Assembly: GCA_021234155.1 (NCBI GenBank)
Contig: JAJEKV010000294.1
Coordinates: 184,001-248,000, forward strand
Direction: 5' to 3'
Length of the DNA stretch: 64,000 bases
From: Isoetes taiwanensis
Lineage: Eukaryota; Streptophyta; Lycopodiopsida; Isoetales; Isoetaceae
In this document: positions 27,253 through 38,550 of the stretch, in pieces
How the letters are laid out: every line of letters begins with the position of its first letter
Numbering within the stretch: position 1 is the stretch's first letter
Translations under genes and position numbers: made by a program
The notes under the pieces: generated by a model
Seen by the model: only the letters and a program-made list of their open reading frames with translations
What the model was told of the DNA's origin: nothing
Databases searched by the model: none

Positions 27253-28214
27253 GCTTCAGATGAGGAACTCTTGGATTTGGAAGTACAAAGGAGCAACATT
27301 TTTGTATGAATGTAATACTCTGTATAGGAAGAATTGTTAGAAATAATGAGTACAGATTCCGATGGCAAGTAAAATATGTAGTATGAAAGCATACTTTATT
27401 TTGGCAGGAAACTAAAGGAAACCTTATGCATGTGGTATTTTTGCATGAGTCATTGTAGCCAATATATTTGGTGAGAATTTAACTTCAGAGATATATACAT
27501 GGTAATCTTTTATGAGCATGGCAGTAATCAATGGATATCTTCTTTTTCATTTTGAAATTGCTTTCAATCATGTGGTATAACACACTCATCACAAATATAT
27601 TCAAATCTTAGACCATAACCAGTTGGGGGAAAGTGGTGTGAGCGTTGCAGTTATATATAAAAAGGGGATATGCCATGAACGTGTAAAGGTAATCCAAAAC
27701 ACCCACAGTTATATATAAAAAGGGATATGCCATGAGCGTGTAGAGGTAATTCAAAAAACCCACGTATACAGTTTCTTAGAAGGCATGTAGACCATAGAAT
27801 TTGCACTAGGAAAGTGCTCCTCTATACCTTAAGCATAGATATGGAGTGGATCGAAAAGCCCCATGATGGTCACTTAAAGTGGTTTCTATGCCTTTCACAA
27901 TGAATTTCCCATGGATCCTAAGGTTCATTGTTATCTATTTCATGGTTTTAATACTTCTCTAGAAGGAACTTGACAACCTTGCCATGCCAATATTCATGAG
28001 CAACTCCAATACATCATTCGAGTTTACGCACAACCTCTAATGCTCAGTATTGCCGAGCACCCGTTTACTTTTTCGAACTAATAAAATCAGTGAGTTAATG
28101 AAGAGAAATGTTAGCCGCAACACTGTATTAGTTTCTTCAAATCATTGATTGTTGTAACTCCCTATATAACATAGCCGATATTGCGGCTTAATCATTTACA
28201 TGTTCTCAACGTTA
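27253..28214. repeat. Intergenic with 68-bp tandem duplication
   Basis: No gene is visible. A 68-bp unit starting AGTTATATATAAAAAGG is present twice (27649-27716 and 27717-27783), with a few substitutions. The rest is AT-rich and featureless up to a Helitron 3' end. Confidence 0.7.
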
Positions 28215-28242
28215 GCCCAGCAATGCTGGGCACCTCAACTAG
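28215..28242 (+). mobile_element. Helitron 3' terminus
   Basis: Hairpin GCCCAGCAATGCTGGGC (28215-28231) is followed by ACCTCAA and CTAG (28239-28242), then host T. This matches the 3' ends of the other Helitrons here. The 5' end of this element was not found upstream, so its extent is unknown. Confidence 0.8.
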
Positions 28243-28696
28243 TGTGGTAATATATTTGTCACGTAGACAATATATATATTATAGTTTATTTAGCATGATT
28301 AAAAGCGTGATACATGATGCTTATGCTTACTAGTGGTCATTTGTAAGTACATAAAACATGACTAATAAACGTTCTAAACATAATTACCCATTATGAATGA
28401 CCTAACATTTGTAATGGGCCTTTACGATGCAAAAGAAATTATTGTCGTGTTTTACCTAAAAGATGCTTATACATTTTGACCTATTATTTATTTAATGAAT
28501 AAGCTTAATTTCTAACAAATTTTAAAAGACAAGCTAAGCAAGAAGTTACTGACAAAACTATGTTAAAGTTTTATGGCCCGTTCTACTTATATTTCCATCG
28601 CAAAGAAATTATATAAATGTAGAACTGACATCGCATAATAATATTGTAATTGCTCTGGTGCAAACAAATACTTCACAAGAAAGTAGGATTTAATGT
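28243..28696. other. AT-rich spacer downstream of the CHAT gene
   Basis: About 450 bp between a Helitron 3' end and the stop codon of the TPR-CHAT gene. It should contain that gene's 3' untranslated region and polyadenylation site (minus strand). No other feature is seen. Confidence 0.5.
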
Positions 28697-31600
28697 TTAT
28701 AATCGACCAAGATTGCTTCCTGACATGAAAAATCCTGCCCAATGGTGCCACTTGTGTACCATGTGACCATAATCATCCTTCTTTTCCAACATGTATATCA
28801 TTGCCTCTTGCAAAGCAAATACCAACTCTTTGCCTTTTCCTAAGTTGTTGTAAAATGCTTTCATCAATTCGAAGGTAGGTTTGTCATCTACATTCCACAA
28901 AGATGCAACCACAGTAGGGACACCCGTGATGTGTAAGGATCTACATAATCCTAATACTCCCTCTCCACAAAGCATGCCCAAGCCAGTGGTGCATGCGCTT
29001 AGCACTACCACATTTGCAATCAAATTCTCTTGTGCTTCAATATGGTCAGTTGTAATTGCATATCTTTCTTCTATTGTGGACTCTTCTAGGATGTTGCGTA
29101 CATCATCTGGAAACATATCTTCATATAGCTTCTTCATATGTTCGCTCATTGGGCGAAATATGTTATTTACCGGCTTTTGTTGTTCTTGACCTCCCGCTAG
29201 AACTTGTTTTTCTGAAGGATCAGCAAGAAGTATTTGGCCATATGGGGGTTCATTTTTAACGTTAGCATGGGTTGCTATATGCACCCAGTCGCATAAGAGA
29301 AATTGTTCCAACACTGCTTCAAACGTGGCACTTCCCCTTTGCAGCATACATACATCATATCCAACACGCTCAAGGATCGTCATCACATGTTTTGCTTCTT
29401 TACCTGCAGATTTCAAATTCCTCTCACCTTCTGCTTTTTTACCTGCAGATTTCAAATTACTATATGGAGCCACTACAAGCCCTTTAATCTTCTTCTCTTG
29501 CACGCATTTTAAGTTCTTTTTGCGTTGCAGCTCACAATGTTTGTAGAATCGCAAGGAGGGAGTATAGGAAATTGCATACTTCTGAATCAAGTACTGCTCG
29601 TCATCAGCATCATAGAGAGCTGGAAAAGGTAGTATGTGGAGCTACACACAAGGCATGCATAACTTTAGTTAGTTAGTTAATTAACATTGAAAATGCAAAA
29701 GTCAAACAGGACCATCCTGTCAAAAGAGCAATTACCCGGTCAGGAATTAAGATAATATTTTTGATTTCTAGGCTCTTGAGTTTAGCTTTCCATGGATCTA
29801 TAACTTTCTTGAAGAAAAACGATAGAGAGAATAACTCAGAATGATCAGTTCTTGGAAGAGGAAATTGATCATCACGGGTAATGCGACAAAAACACGGATC
29901 ATCACCAGCATGTAAGAAGTAGCTGATCCAGTCCTCGAATGTAGAGTACACAAGAAATGCAGTTTTTGGACCAGCAGTTATACAAACAGATTCTATCTCA
30001 TTCCATGCCTTGTCATCGCTAGAGTCGAATTCCTGCATGCCCTCCAGATATTCATATGCACGTGATTTAGTTTGAATTTGGTAAATCAGGTCTCGAGCAC
30101 GTCTCCTTTCTGCACAGATTAATGCACGTTTCACTTGCGGGGGATTCAGGTTGAGCAGCGTATGTTCAAGCCATTTGAAGTAAGTTCCCATTGATTCCAA
30201 ATAGCTGATCCTTCCAGTGTTATAGGATGAAAATTGGCCTTCTATCTTAAGAAATGCTGCAACAGCTTTCTCTAGCGACATAACTGCACATTCATATTGC
30301 CGAGCATTCGCATAATGGCGTCCCAACTCCCCCGGGATAGTAACACTTTCCTTTGCTGAAACTTTTGATTTTTCCCATCCTTGAAAGAAACTCTCGATCA
30401 TCTCCATGCCTGTTTCATGCAGCCAGCCTCCTTCTGTATGGTGTTCTGCCACAATTTTAGCAACTATGAATAACACGGCGGAGCGCTCCTGCTTTTCGAT
30501 TCGACATGCACGGAGTAGATCAGCTACGACAAATTCTGCTTCATCCAAATTATGAGCTTTTACAAGATCATCTGCCCGTTGGAAAAGCTCTTGTTGCACT
30601 CTTATATTGCCAGAAAAAGCTCTGAACTGCTCGACCCACAACATCGTATTCTTGATTGTTTGTATATATGGCGCCTCCTCTCCAGAAAGATATAACTTCA
30701 AGAAGCCATTACTATTTGGAAGTATAGAGATGTTCAACTCCTCTACTGCTTTAGCAAGTTCTGTAGCCTTATTTGTATTTCCTACATACCACTCGATGCG
30801 GCTGCGTAGTGCTGAAATGGTCGCACTAAATATTTCATGCTTGCCAAATTGTTCTAATTTCTCTAGCACCTTAGGGATCTCTCCAAACCTACCCTGCCTA
30901 CACAAAATATGGCCATAATGTGCGAGAGCAAAGAAATGGTATTCTTGATTCTGCATTTCATTAGCAATCCTTATCTGTTCGTTAGAGTGATCTAGTGCCT
31001 GCTCATAATCATCCATACCGAGAAAAGATTCTGAGAGTAGTCTGTTTGTGGAATATTTTATATGTCTGCTTTTAGCATGATTCAAACTCTTTCGAATCCA
31101 AGGGATTGCTATGTCGGATCGTAGACTTTGTTCGTTATCAGCGTGGAAAGTGAAAAAATCTCCAACGTAGAATGCTGCCAAAGCTTCCGGAGCTTCAGAA
31201 ACTGCAAATTCCTTACAGATAACAAGAATTTTCTCGTACATGTCATTGGGATCCGTTAATCTATCCCACATGGATACTTTGAGTTGTAGAAGGCAATCAT
31301 CAATGATAGATGCGCCTCTTTCATCATTTTCTCGAATGGCTATATGGAGACCACACAATAATAACTTCGTGGATTCCTGCTTGAACCCAAAATTCCACAT
31401 ACGAATTCCTTGCTTTATTGCAACAATCAAATCGTGCTTTATGGCTGCATCGACGTTCACCCTCTTTGCATTTCCATCTTCCCAAATTTCCAGATATGGA
31501 TTTTCGCCGGCTGCAATACTTGGAATTAGTTTTTGTAAGTGATTCATTTTGTTATATCTTAAGCTCGAGTAATACCTGTAATGATCTTGAACCAACCATC

Positions 31601-32555
31601 AGTCCGCGTAGTTTGTCCCCTTTTTCCACGACATATCCCATCTGAAAATGAGGTGTGCAAGTTAGATATGGGAAATTGATTCAAATAACAACACCAGCAT
31701 TTTATTGCTTAAAGTCATACATGTTATTACTTCCTTCACATCTTCTAGAAAAATATAACACAAATAACGTCTTTGGACGCAAGGAAATTTCAGCCCTGAG
31801 AGATATCGCTCGAAGACGACTTCAGTTTTGCTGGGCATGCAAAATTTCCTGAAGATATCCATTGATATAGGCTCACGGGCAGATGAGGCGATATAGTGCC
31901 CTAAGGACATCACAATGGCTTTGGGGAATTCATCCATTTGCAATCCATTAGCTTTTTCTTCCAAGTTTTGCAGTTTCTTCTTTGCTTCTTCAAAGTTTCC
32001 TAGCTTGCATAAAATACCAATAGCATTAATCAGGACCAAAAGACAAAGTTCTTCATTGTGCATTTCACTCGCAGTCTGTATCAGTTCTATACAACCTCCA
32101 TACGCCTTTTCATACTCATCTTTTAATCGATGCATTAGTACAAGTAGCCAGCCTGCAGAAAACCTCAAATAAGAGCTTTTAGACATGGCTAAACTTCTTG
32201 TCATATGAGATATGGCAGGATCAGGTCTGTTGTGTGCAAAAAGCCATTCGCCAACCAAGAACGATGCAAGGGATTCTGGATTTTCCTCAGTTGTGTAGGG
32301 TGTGCAAACACGGAGAAGTCTGTGGTGCATCTCATCTGGGACTTCCAATATCTCTTTACCCCACGATGCCATGATGCGGTTTAGGAACAAATGCATGATG
32401 GAGGCGCCCGTTTCATCATTTTTCATAAGAGCTACATATAGTGCACGTATGAAGCTCTCCATAGCATCCTCATACAATCCCCTCCTTTCCATTTCCAAGC
32501 CACGTAGTACCTCAATAACTAACTCGGGAGGTGCTTCCATTTCTTCTTTGATCAT
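28697..32555 (-). CDS. TPR-CHAT domain cysteine protease-like protein
   Basis: Four exons are inferred: 32555-31721, 31641-31576, 31510-29736 and 29641-28697. All have GT-AG borders, and the lengths sum to 3,621 nt, exactly 1,207 codons including the stop. The product is about 1,206 residues. Residues 1-890 are helical, TPR-like repeats. The C-terminal roughly 310 residues form a CHAT domain (caspase HetF Associated with TPRs) with the expected catalytic pair: His near residue 1017 in VHIATHA and Cys near 1109 in VVLSACTTGLG. Bacterial TPR-CHAT proteins are peptidases, some activated as immune effectors. The plant role is unknown. The N-terminal module (about residues 12-230) is repeated in diverged form at about 318-540. 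The start ATG is 8 nt after a splice-acceptor-like TTTGCAG (32564-32570), so a further upstream exon is possible. No stop or frameshift is seen, so the gene is likely functional. Confidence 0.9.
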
Positions 32556-33620
32556 TATTGAGCCTGCAAATCAACAAGATTTATCAATTAAGATATTACA
32601 AGAGATTTATCATGGGACTCAGTGCAAAAGCCACATTGTCTATAATATCCTTGGAAAGCTATCAGGTGTTGAAGATATCCTGTGGAGAGAACAAATATAT
32701 TCTATTAATTTGTCTATACATGCATGCATTTAAATAGATGCCTGCAATGAGCACATATCCTCTAGCATGATGACAATCTACTTTTCAACAAATCGATCGA
32801 CATACACCACCTGCATTAACATAGGTTCTCGAGATAGCAAGTAGAGATGTGTGACTGCTATTGCGAATTTTTTATCGGCTTGAAACATTTGAATGTTGAG
32901 AAGGCAACCCTATCCTAAAAATTTATCTTATCTCCTATTCAATAAACAATGAATTGCATCTATAACAATTTTATCATAGGTTTATCGTTCTAAAGATGTC
33001 AATCATCACCAGTAAAGTCCTTTTTGATAATATGAATGCATTAAATTGAAAAAAAAAAGGGTATTTTGCATAGCTTTCAACATTATACAATAGTGAAGCT
33101 ACGTGCCTCAATAAGGAATGCAGGGGTTCATGTGGCAATAAAAAAGGCCTAATTTCCATGGAAACACAAAGAAGAACTTTATGTGTAGAGTTTAGTAGGA
33201 TGGTACGAGGCAATTTAATAGTAGTAAAGTGTTTGCCATATGTAAAGTAGTAGTAAGGTTGCTTATATGTTTGGAATTGTATGCAAGGAGGGTCTATGAT
33301 TGATTGCTTCAAGGATTTCATCTAAACTAATGTCGGATTAATGGTTAGTCGCAAGCTTTTCATTGCTTTATAAGCAGTCTGATGAATTGTCGCTTTCAGG
33401 GTAGATTTATCCTCTCTATCTATTGTATGAACTTCAGAAAAAGATTCAACAAAAAAAGGACAGTCATGCTTTCTGATGGGTTGAACGAGCAAACAGAGTC
33501 TTGCTCAAATCTTAATCTGATTCTTGGCCTCAAAAGCGCACATTTCATTTTAGCAATTCATTTGTCAAATGAAGCTTCTTGTTTAGCACCACCAGACTTT
33601 TTCTTTTGCCCGCCAAAAAT
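32556..33620. promoter_or_regulatory. Upstream region of the TPR-CHAT gene
   Basis: About 1 kb 5' of the minus-strand CHAT gene. A splice acceptor (minus strand TTTGCAG, 32564-32570) ends just before the ATG, so this stretch probably holds a 5' untranslated exon, an intron and the promoter. No clear TATA box could be assigned because the transcription start is unknown. Confidence 0.4.
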
Positions 33621-33975
33621 GGATTTAATCTGGGAGCTTTGATGGTGCATTCTTGCCAATGGAGTACATGGTTTACACAATCGAATCTTTTGTCTAGCAT
33701 ATTCTTCTAACCCTTTTTTTTTTTTTTGAAGGCAAGGTTGGTGCCCCTTTTTTTTTTTTTTTTTTTAAGGCAAGGTTGGTGGGACTTGCACGACCCACCC
33801 ACGTCACCCGATGGTAGCTAGTGGGTTTTGAACCCTGGTGGGGGTCACCCCAACCCAAGGCCTTACCACTAAACCACCCAAGGATTTAGTCTGGGAGCTT
33901 CGTTGGTGCAGTGGAGTACATGGTTTACACAATCGAATCTTTTGTCCAACATATTCTTCTAGCATTTAAAAATCA
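33621..33975 (-). mobile_element. tRNA-derived SINE between ~90-bp direct repeats
   Basis: On the minus strand a SINE runs from about 33882 to 33740. It has an A box (TGGTTTAGTGG, about 33867-33877), a B box (GGGTTCAAAACCC, 33835-33823) and a roughly 20-nt A tail. The tail region holds a second short copy of AAGGCAAGGTTGGTG at 33727-33741. The flanks 33621-33715 and 33883-33975 are about 90% identical copies of each other. That is too long for a normal SINE target duplication. Confidence 0.75.
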
Positions 33976-35240
33976 AAGGGAATGCAGAATTAATGAATGC
34001 CGAAAGAGTGCTTGAAGGGGCAATGACGATAAGGCGACACTTCCTCCAATCTCTAAAAATCTACAATTGATCCCAAAATTGATTAAAAATTTGTCAGTGG
34101 AGCAGTATTCTTATTTTGATCGTGGGTCGAGGTTCGAATTTCATAGCCAAGAGTAGATCCAAATCTTCATATACGCCATCTACACCAGACAATTACGTCT
34201 CGAGGCCAGAAAATGTAGCTTCCATTTATATAGTGATATTCCTTCCTCCCTCCCTCCCTCCTTCCCTCAGTATCATATATATACAACCACAATAAGGTGT
34301 CCCTCAATATCATATATACAACCACAACGTTAGCACCATGGCAAGTAAACTTAAAATATGCGAACTACAAAATCATAATGACACATATTACCATGCCACT
34401 CTTTTCAATACCGAGACAAGGAGGTCCAACCAAATTAGAATAAGAAGTATTTTTGCTTTATTCGCTGCCATGATTTGGAAATACTTCTTTAGCATGAAAA
34501 CTGAAAATCTCTAGCTAGAAAGATTTGTCTCAAAATTTATTAAGGTCCTACTACTCTTGGGTGCCAGCTAGAGGAATTAAAACTGATTGAGTCGATGATT
34601 ATTGCTATAACCTACAAGAGATTATTTTGATAATCTCCTGAATCACATCTGGCTACTGATGGTCCGATCGAATTCTTGATCCTATGGCTAAATGTCTCTA
34701 ATCCCTCTTCTTAACTTTAAATTGCCACCTTGAGGTTTTGAGAACCACATCCAAAAGAAAGAGGGCATGGAAGCAAGGAAAGAGAATAAGGATGGATTGC
34801 AAAGCTTTCATTCATTGTCTTTTTAGTTGTATCGCTATGTTATTTCTTGTTCCGTGGGCTTCAGATAGATGCTGCCTTTGTTAATTTTTCCCCTTTCTAC
34901 CATTACAATTGCAGCCTCCACGGTCATGAACCTACATGAAAACAAGAGGAAATACACGAGAAAAATGCAAGGAATATGCATAGAATATGCTAGAATGTTG
35001 GAACTACGTCATATAACTAAACAGAATACAAGGACTCGGGCTAGAAGGACACAAATCTGGCATTGAATCAGAATGGTTCAACAACAATGAGGTGCCACAA
35101 TGACATGCAAGAAAAATAAGAAAATGGAAATACATAGAGGAAATGAGGAAATTTGAAATCGGGATAGAGCAAAAGAGAAAAAAGAAAAGAATATGGCTTT
35201 CCTCATTCCGGTCCAAAACATTTACATGCTCTCAACTTAC
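33976..35240. other. Intergenic, simple repeats only
   Basis: No gene is seen. There is a CCTCC-type microsatellite at 34245-34267, followed by a duplicated TATCATATATA/ACAACCACAA segment (34270-34328). A tRNA B-box-like word (GGTTCGAATT, 34131-34140) occurs without a convincing A box. Confidence 0.45.
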
Positions 35241-35268
35241 GCCCAACAACGCTGGGCACCATTACTAG
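35241..35268 (+). mobile_element. Helitron 3' terminus
   Basis: Hairpin GCCCAACAACGCTGGGC (35241-35257, one mismatch), a 7-nt spacer and CTAG (35265-35268), followed by T. The body lies upstream, but no 5' end was recognised. The next bases (35269 on) resemble the 5' end of another Helitron of the same family. Confidence 0.78.
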
Positions 35269-35760
35269 TATAATTATAATGTTATACCATATTGGATTGG
35301 ATCAAACCCTAATTTGAATGGTTGAGATCATATAAGTGCATCTGAAGGGCGAGATTTATCGCACGACTTCCCATTACTATGATTGGTTATGTTTTGATCT
35401 CTTAACGCAAAAGGGAAATGAAAAGGGAAAAGGAAAAGGGGGGAAAAAGGAAAAAGAGAAGGAAAGGAGGAACGTGATCGGGCAAAAAAGCACGGAAGAA
35501 AAGGCAAACGAGGAAGGTAAAAAGGAAGGAAAAAAAGGGGAACAGAGAAAGGGTGAGGAAAGGGAAAATAAGAAGAAAGGGAGAAAGGGAATGGTAAAAG
35601 GACATCGGGAAAGGAGGAAGATGTAAGGGAAAGGAGGAAAAATGGAAGGAAAAAGGGGAATACGAAAAGGTTTGAGACAAGGGAAGGGAAAAAGGGCATG
35701 GGAAAGTGAAAGGGAAACAAAAAAGATAAAAATGAGGGGGAAAGGGAACAATAATGAGGT
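35269..35760 (+). mobile_element. Helitron 5' region with purine tract
   Basis: It starts TATAATTATAATGTTATACC. It then matches the first 130 bp of the complete Helitron at 43311, including AAACCCTAATTTG and the GAGATTTATCGCA word. A purine-only tract (about 35408-35755) of AAAGGGAAAAGG type follows. The leading TC is missing or mutated. No matching 3' end could be assigned. Confidence 0.65.
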
Positions 35761-35809
35761 GCCACTTTATGTAACTAGTTCAACAATAAGGATTGCGAAA
35801 GAAATTAGG

Positions 35810-36655
35810 TGTGTAGTGCTCCAAAGGTAAAACATGAAATATTGGATGTAAACGAATAGCTGGAGGGAGCTTGAGCCTGAACGCTACATTGCTGACATGA
35901 GTTGTGATCTGGTAAGGACTAAGGTGATGATAGTCTAGCTTATTGCAAAGACATGAGGTAGCGAGGCCCTATGCAAAATCCTGACAAGGTCACCAACATT
36001 AAATGTAGGAGCTTTCGACGATGCAAGTCAGCATAATGCTAACAATATTAATGTGCCGGGAGAAGATGGTGTTGAAGATTTGATTGAAGAGCTTGGAGTT
36101 TCTCAAATCGAGACAGCACTACCATTGATATAATCATATCCAACTGACGCATCAAGGGACCAGCAGTTATGCTGCCGAAGATCAAAAAGAATGGGAGGTA
36201 CGTACGAAGTTATGATAAGTAAACTCAGCTGATGGAGCCAATCGATCCAATCATTCTGCTAGTAACTAATGAAGAACCTCAAATATTGTTAGAAAGTCTG
36301 ATTAGTGCACTCTACTTGCCTGGATGATGACCAGAAGTCAATAAGCGATCGATATGTAATAGCTCCAAAAGTTGCTTTCAAAAACCTGTGGCGAAATAAG
36401 GTCCACGAATTGGCAATCCATGAAGTCTGACTACTTCATAGAAAAGAAGGTGAAATGTTCCCTCGCTGGTGATTGCAACATTGCAAGGCATAAAATGAGC
36501 TATTTTAGAGAAATGCTCAAGGACGAGCATGATGGCATTATAATCCCGAGAGAATGGCGGCTCCAAAATAGAATCCACAAAAATACTCTTCTAAGGTCCA
36601 TATGGAATAGGCAGTCGTTGAAGAAGACCATGAAGGAGATGTCTCGAAACCTTTG
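35810..36655 (-). pseudogene. Ty3/Gypsy integrase fragment
   Basis: A decayed pol fragment on the minus strand. Near 36580-36380 it reads as the integrase core. This includes a hydrophobic-Asp start (FVDSILEPPFSRDYNAIMLV), a degenerate HFSKIAHFMPC block and RLHGLP. Near 36310 there is a TSGHHPG block, equivalent to the conserved AYHPQTDGQ region. Near 35930-35810 the carboxy-terminal KLDYHHLSPYQI and FHVLPLEHY match the Gypsy integrase C-terminal module. Several stops and frameshifts break it. LTRs, reverse transcriptase and gag are absent. It sits between Helitron-type purine and pyrimidine tracts and may have been captured or interrupted by them. Confidence 0.85.
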
Positions 36656-36659
36656 CTCG

Positions 36660-37373
36660 ACAATATGGGGAGATGTCTCCCCCTCCCCTCTTGCTGCTTC
36701 CCATTTGCCTTTTTCCCTTTTTTCACACTTCCCTTTTCTATCTTCCCACTCCTCACTTTTCCCTTTTTGTATTTTCCCTTCCATTTTTTCCACTTCCCTT
36801 TTCACATTCCCCTTTTCCTTTTACTTTTTTCTATTTTCCTTTTCTCCCATCCCGTTCGCTTTCCTTTCCTCCTTTCCTTTTTCCTTTCCCTTTTATCAAC
36901 GGCCTTTTACCCTTCCTTTTTCCTCCTCTCCTGACCTTTTCTCAGTTCCACCTTTTTCCCGTCAATTTTCTCCTCTTCAGTTTCTTTGTCTTTTGTCTTT
37001 CCCTTTCCCTTTTCTCATGATCTTTTTTCCACCTTTTTTCTCTTCCTCTTTTTACAGTGCTTTTTTTTCCTTCCATTTATCCATCCTTGCCCTCTTTCCT
37101 TTTCCTCGTAGCCTTTTTCCTTCCTTTGCCTTCCTCTTTTGTTATTTCCCCTTTCCTCCCTCCTTTCTCTCCTTCTTTTTTCCGCTTCTCTTTTACTCCT
37201 TTCCTCTTCCTCTTTTCCTCATGCCCTTTTTTCTTTCCTTTTCCCTCCCTTTTTCTTTTTCCCTTCCCTTCCCTTTTGTACCTTTCCCCTCTTCCTTTTT
37301 CTCTTTCTTCGTGTCCTTTTTCTTTGCCCATCCCTCCGTTTCTTTTCTCTTTCCCTTCCGTTTTCCTTTTTCC
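36660..37373. repeat. Polypyrimidine tract
   Basis: About 0.7 kb of nearly pure C/T on the plus strand, of the CCCTTTTCC type seen in Helitrons B and C. Frames across it are low-complexity artefacts. It leads into the inverted-repeat element at 37374, which appears inserted in it, and resumes at 37924. Confidence 0.85.
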
Positions 37374-37923
37374 CATTAGGGATTTTTTGAGATCATAAAA
37401 GGGCCTTCTAAGAACTGCTGACTAAGCTATATGAACTACCAATCAGAAAACAGAACTGATAATCCAGTCAGCAAAACAGTTATAACTAACTCACTGGATC
37501 ACATTCTCTATTATAAGTGTTGATAGAAAAATCCAAATGAGCTCTTGTTTGGTGCAATAGATAGATCTCATTGAGATCTTTCTAACCTTGGGTGGTTTGC
37601 ATATCTTTTAGCCCCGTAGGATAGTAAGAAATGGAAAAAACCATATTTTTTGGAGTTTTGACAATCATAAGTGGTTAAAATATGTGCAAAGCACCTAAGG
37701 TTGGAAAGATCTCAACGAGATCTATCTATTGCACTAAACAAGAGTTCATTTGGACTTTTCTATCAACAGTGATGCTAGAAAATGTGATCCAGTGAGTTAG
37801 TTATAACAGTTTTGCTGACTGGACCCGTCAGGCTCTGATTTCTGATTGGTAGTTCATTCATCTTCATTTGGTTTAGTTGGCATGTTTTGAAGGCCCTTTT
37901 TTAATCTCAAAAAAACCCTAATG
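37374..37923. mobile_element. 550-bp foldback/MITE with ~230-bp inverted arms
   Basis: The left arm (37374 to about 37605) and right arm (about 37690-37923) are inverted copies of each other. The termini are CATTAGGGATTTTTTGAGAT and its near complement ending AAAACCCTAATG. Long matching blocks include GAACTACCAATCAGAAA and ACTAACTCACTGGATCACAT. Both sides are pyrimidine tract, so the element split a C/T run and the target duplication is ambiguous. No coding capacity. The superfamily is undetermined. Confidence 0.82.
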
Positions 37924-38189
37924 CCTTTCCTCCCCCCTTTTCTTTTTTCTCAATTTCCCCCTCTCCTTTCACTTCTTTCCTTTCTCTTTTCCCTTCCCTT
38001 TTTTCTTTTTCCCTTTCACCCTTTGACTGTCGGATTAAGTGAATCATATAGAACCAATGATCAAAATGAAACTTTGGCTAAAAACACACCGAATCATCTT
38101 CACCATTGGTCGATCAAATCCTCAACCGTCCGATCTAGGGCACCATTCACAACAAACATATGGTATAATTTTATAATATAGATATAAGA
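37924..38189 (-). mobile_element. Helitron 5' end (minus) with pyrimidine tract
   Basis: The minus strand starts TCTTATATCTATATTAT at 38189, followed by the family's subterminal sequence (GCCCTAGATCGGACGGTTGAGG, read in part) and then the purine tract. Host T follows at 38190. The 3' CTAG end was not located. Confidence 0.72.
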
Positions 38190-38519
38190 TGGGTAGTGGG
38201 AGCAGTACTTGCAGCAGCTCTATGATCCCCCTGGGACCAGGGATAGGTTCAATACTGTATACGTTTTATACTCAATACGTATTATTTGAATGATACGACA
38301 CAAATTTGAAGTATAGTACCTCAAAAATACGGCAAAAAAAATTCCGTCGTCGGGAACTTTTCGCGTAAGCAAACCTTCAGTTTCGCTTACGCGAAACTTT
38401 TTTCGCGTAAGCAAAATAGAGGTTTCGCGTTACGCTAAACAGAGGTTTCGCTTACGCGGAAAAATAAATAAATAAAAAAATAAAATTTTTTTTCGTAAGC
38501 GAAACCTTAAGTGTAAGCG

Positions 38520-38550
<31 letters not shown>

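Noticed and set aside
34090-34150. Another SINE/tRNA-like segment (GGTTCGAATT)
   Set aside because: A B-box-like word without a convincing A box, tail or duplication.
35755-35785. CTAG|T at about 35778 as a Helitron 3' end closing the 35269 element
   Set aside because: No preceding hairpin, so the family signature is missing.
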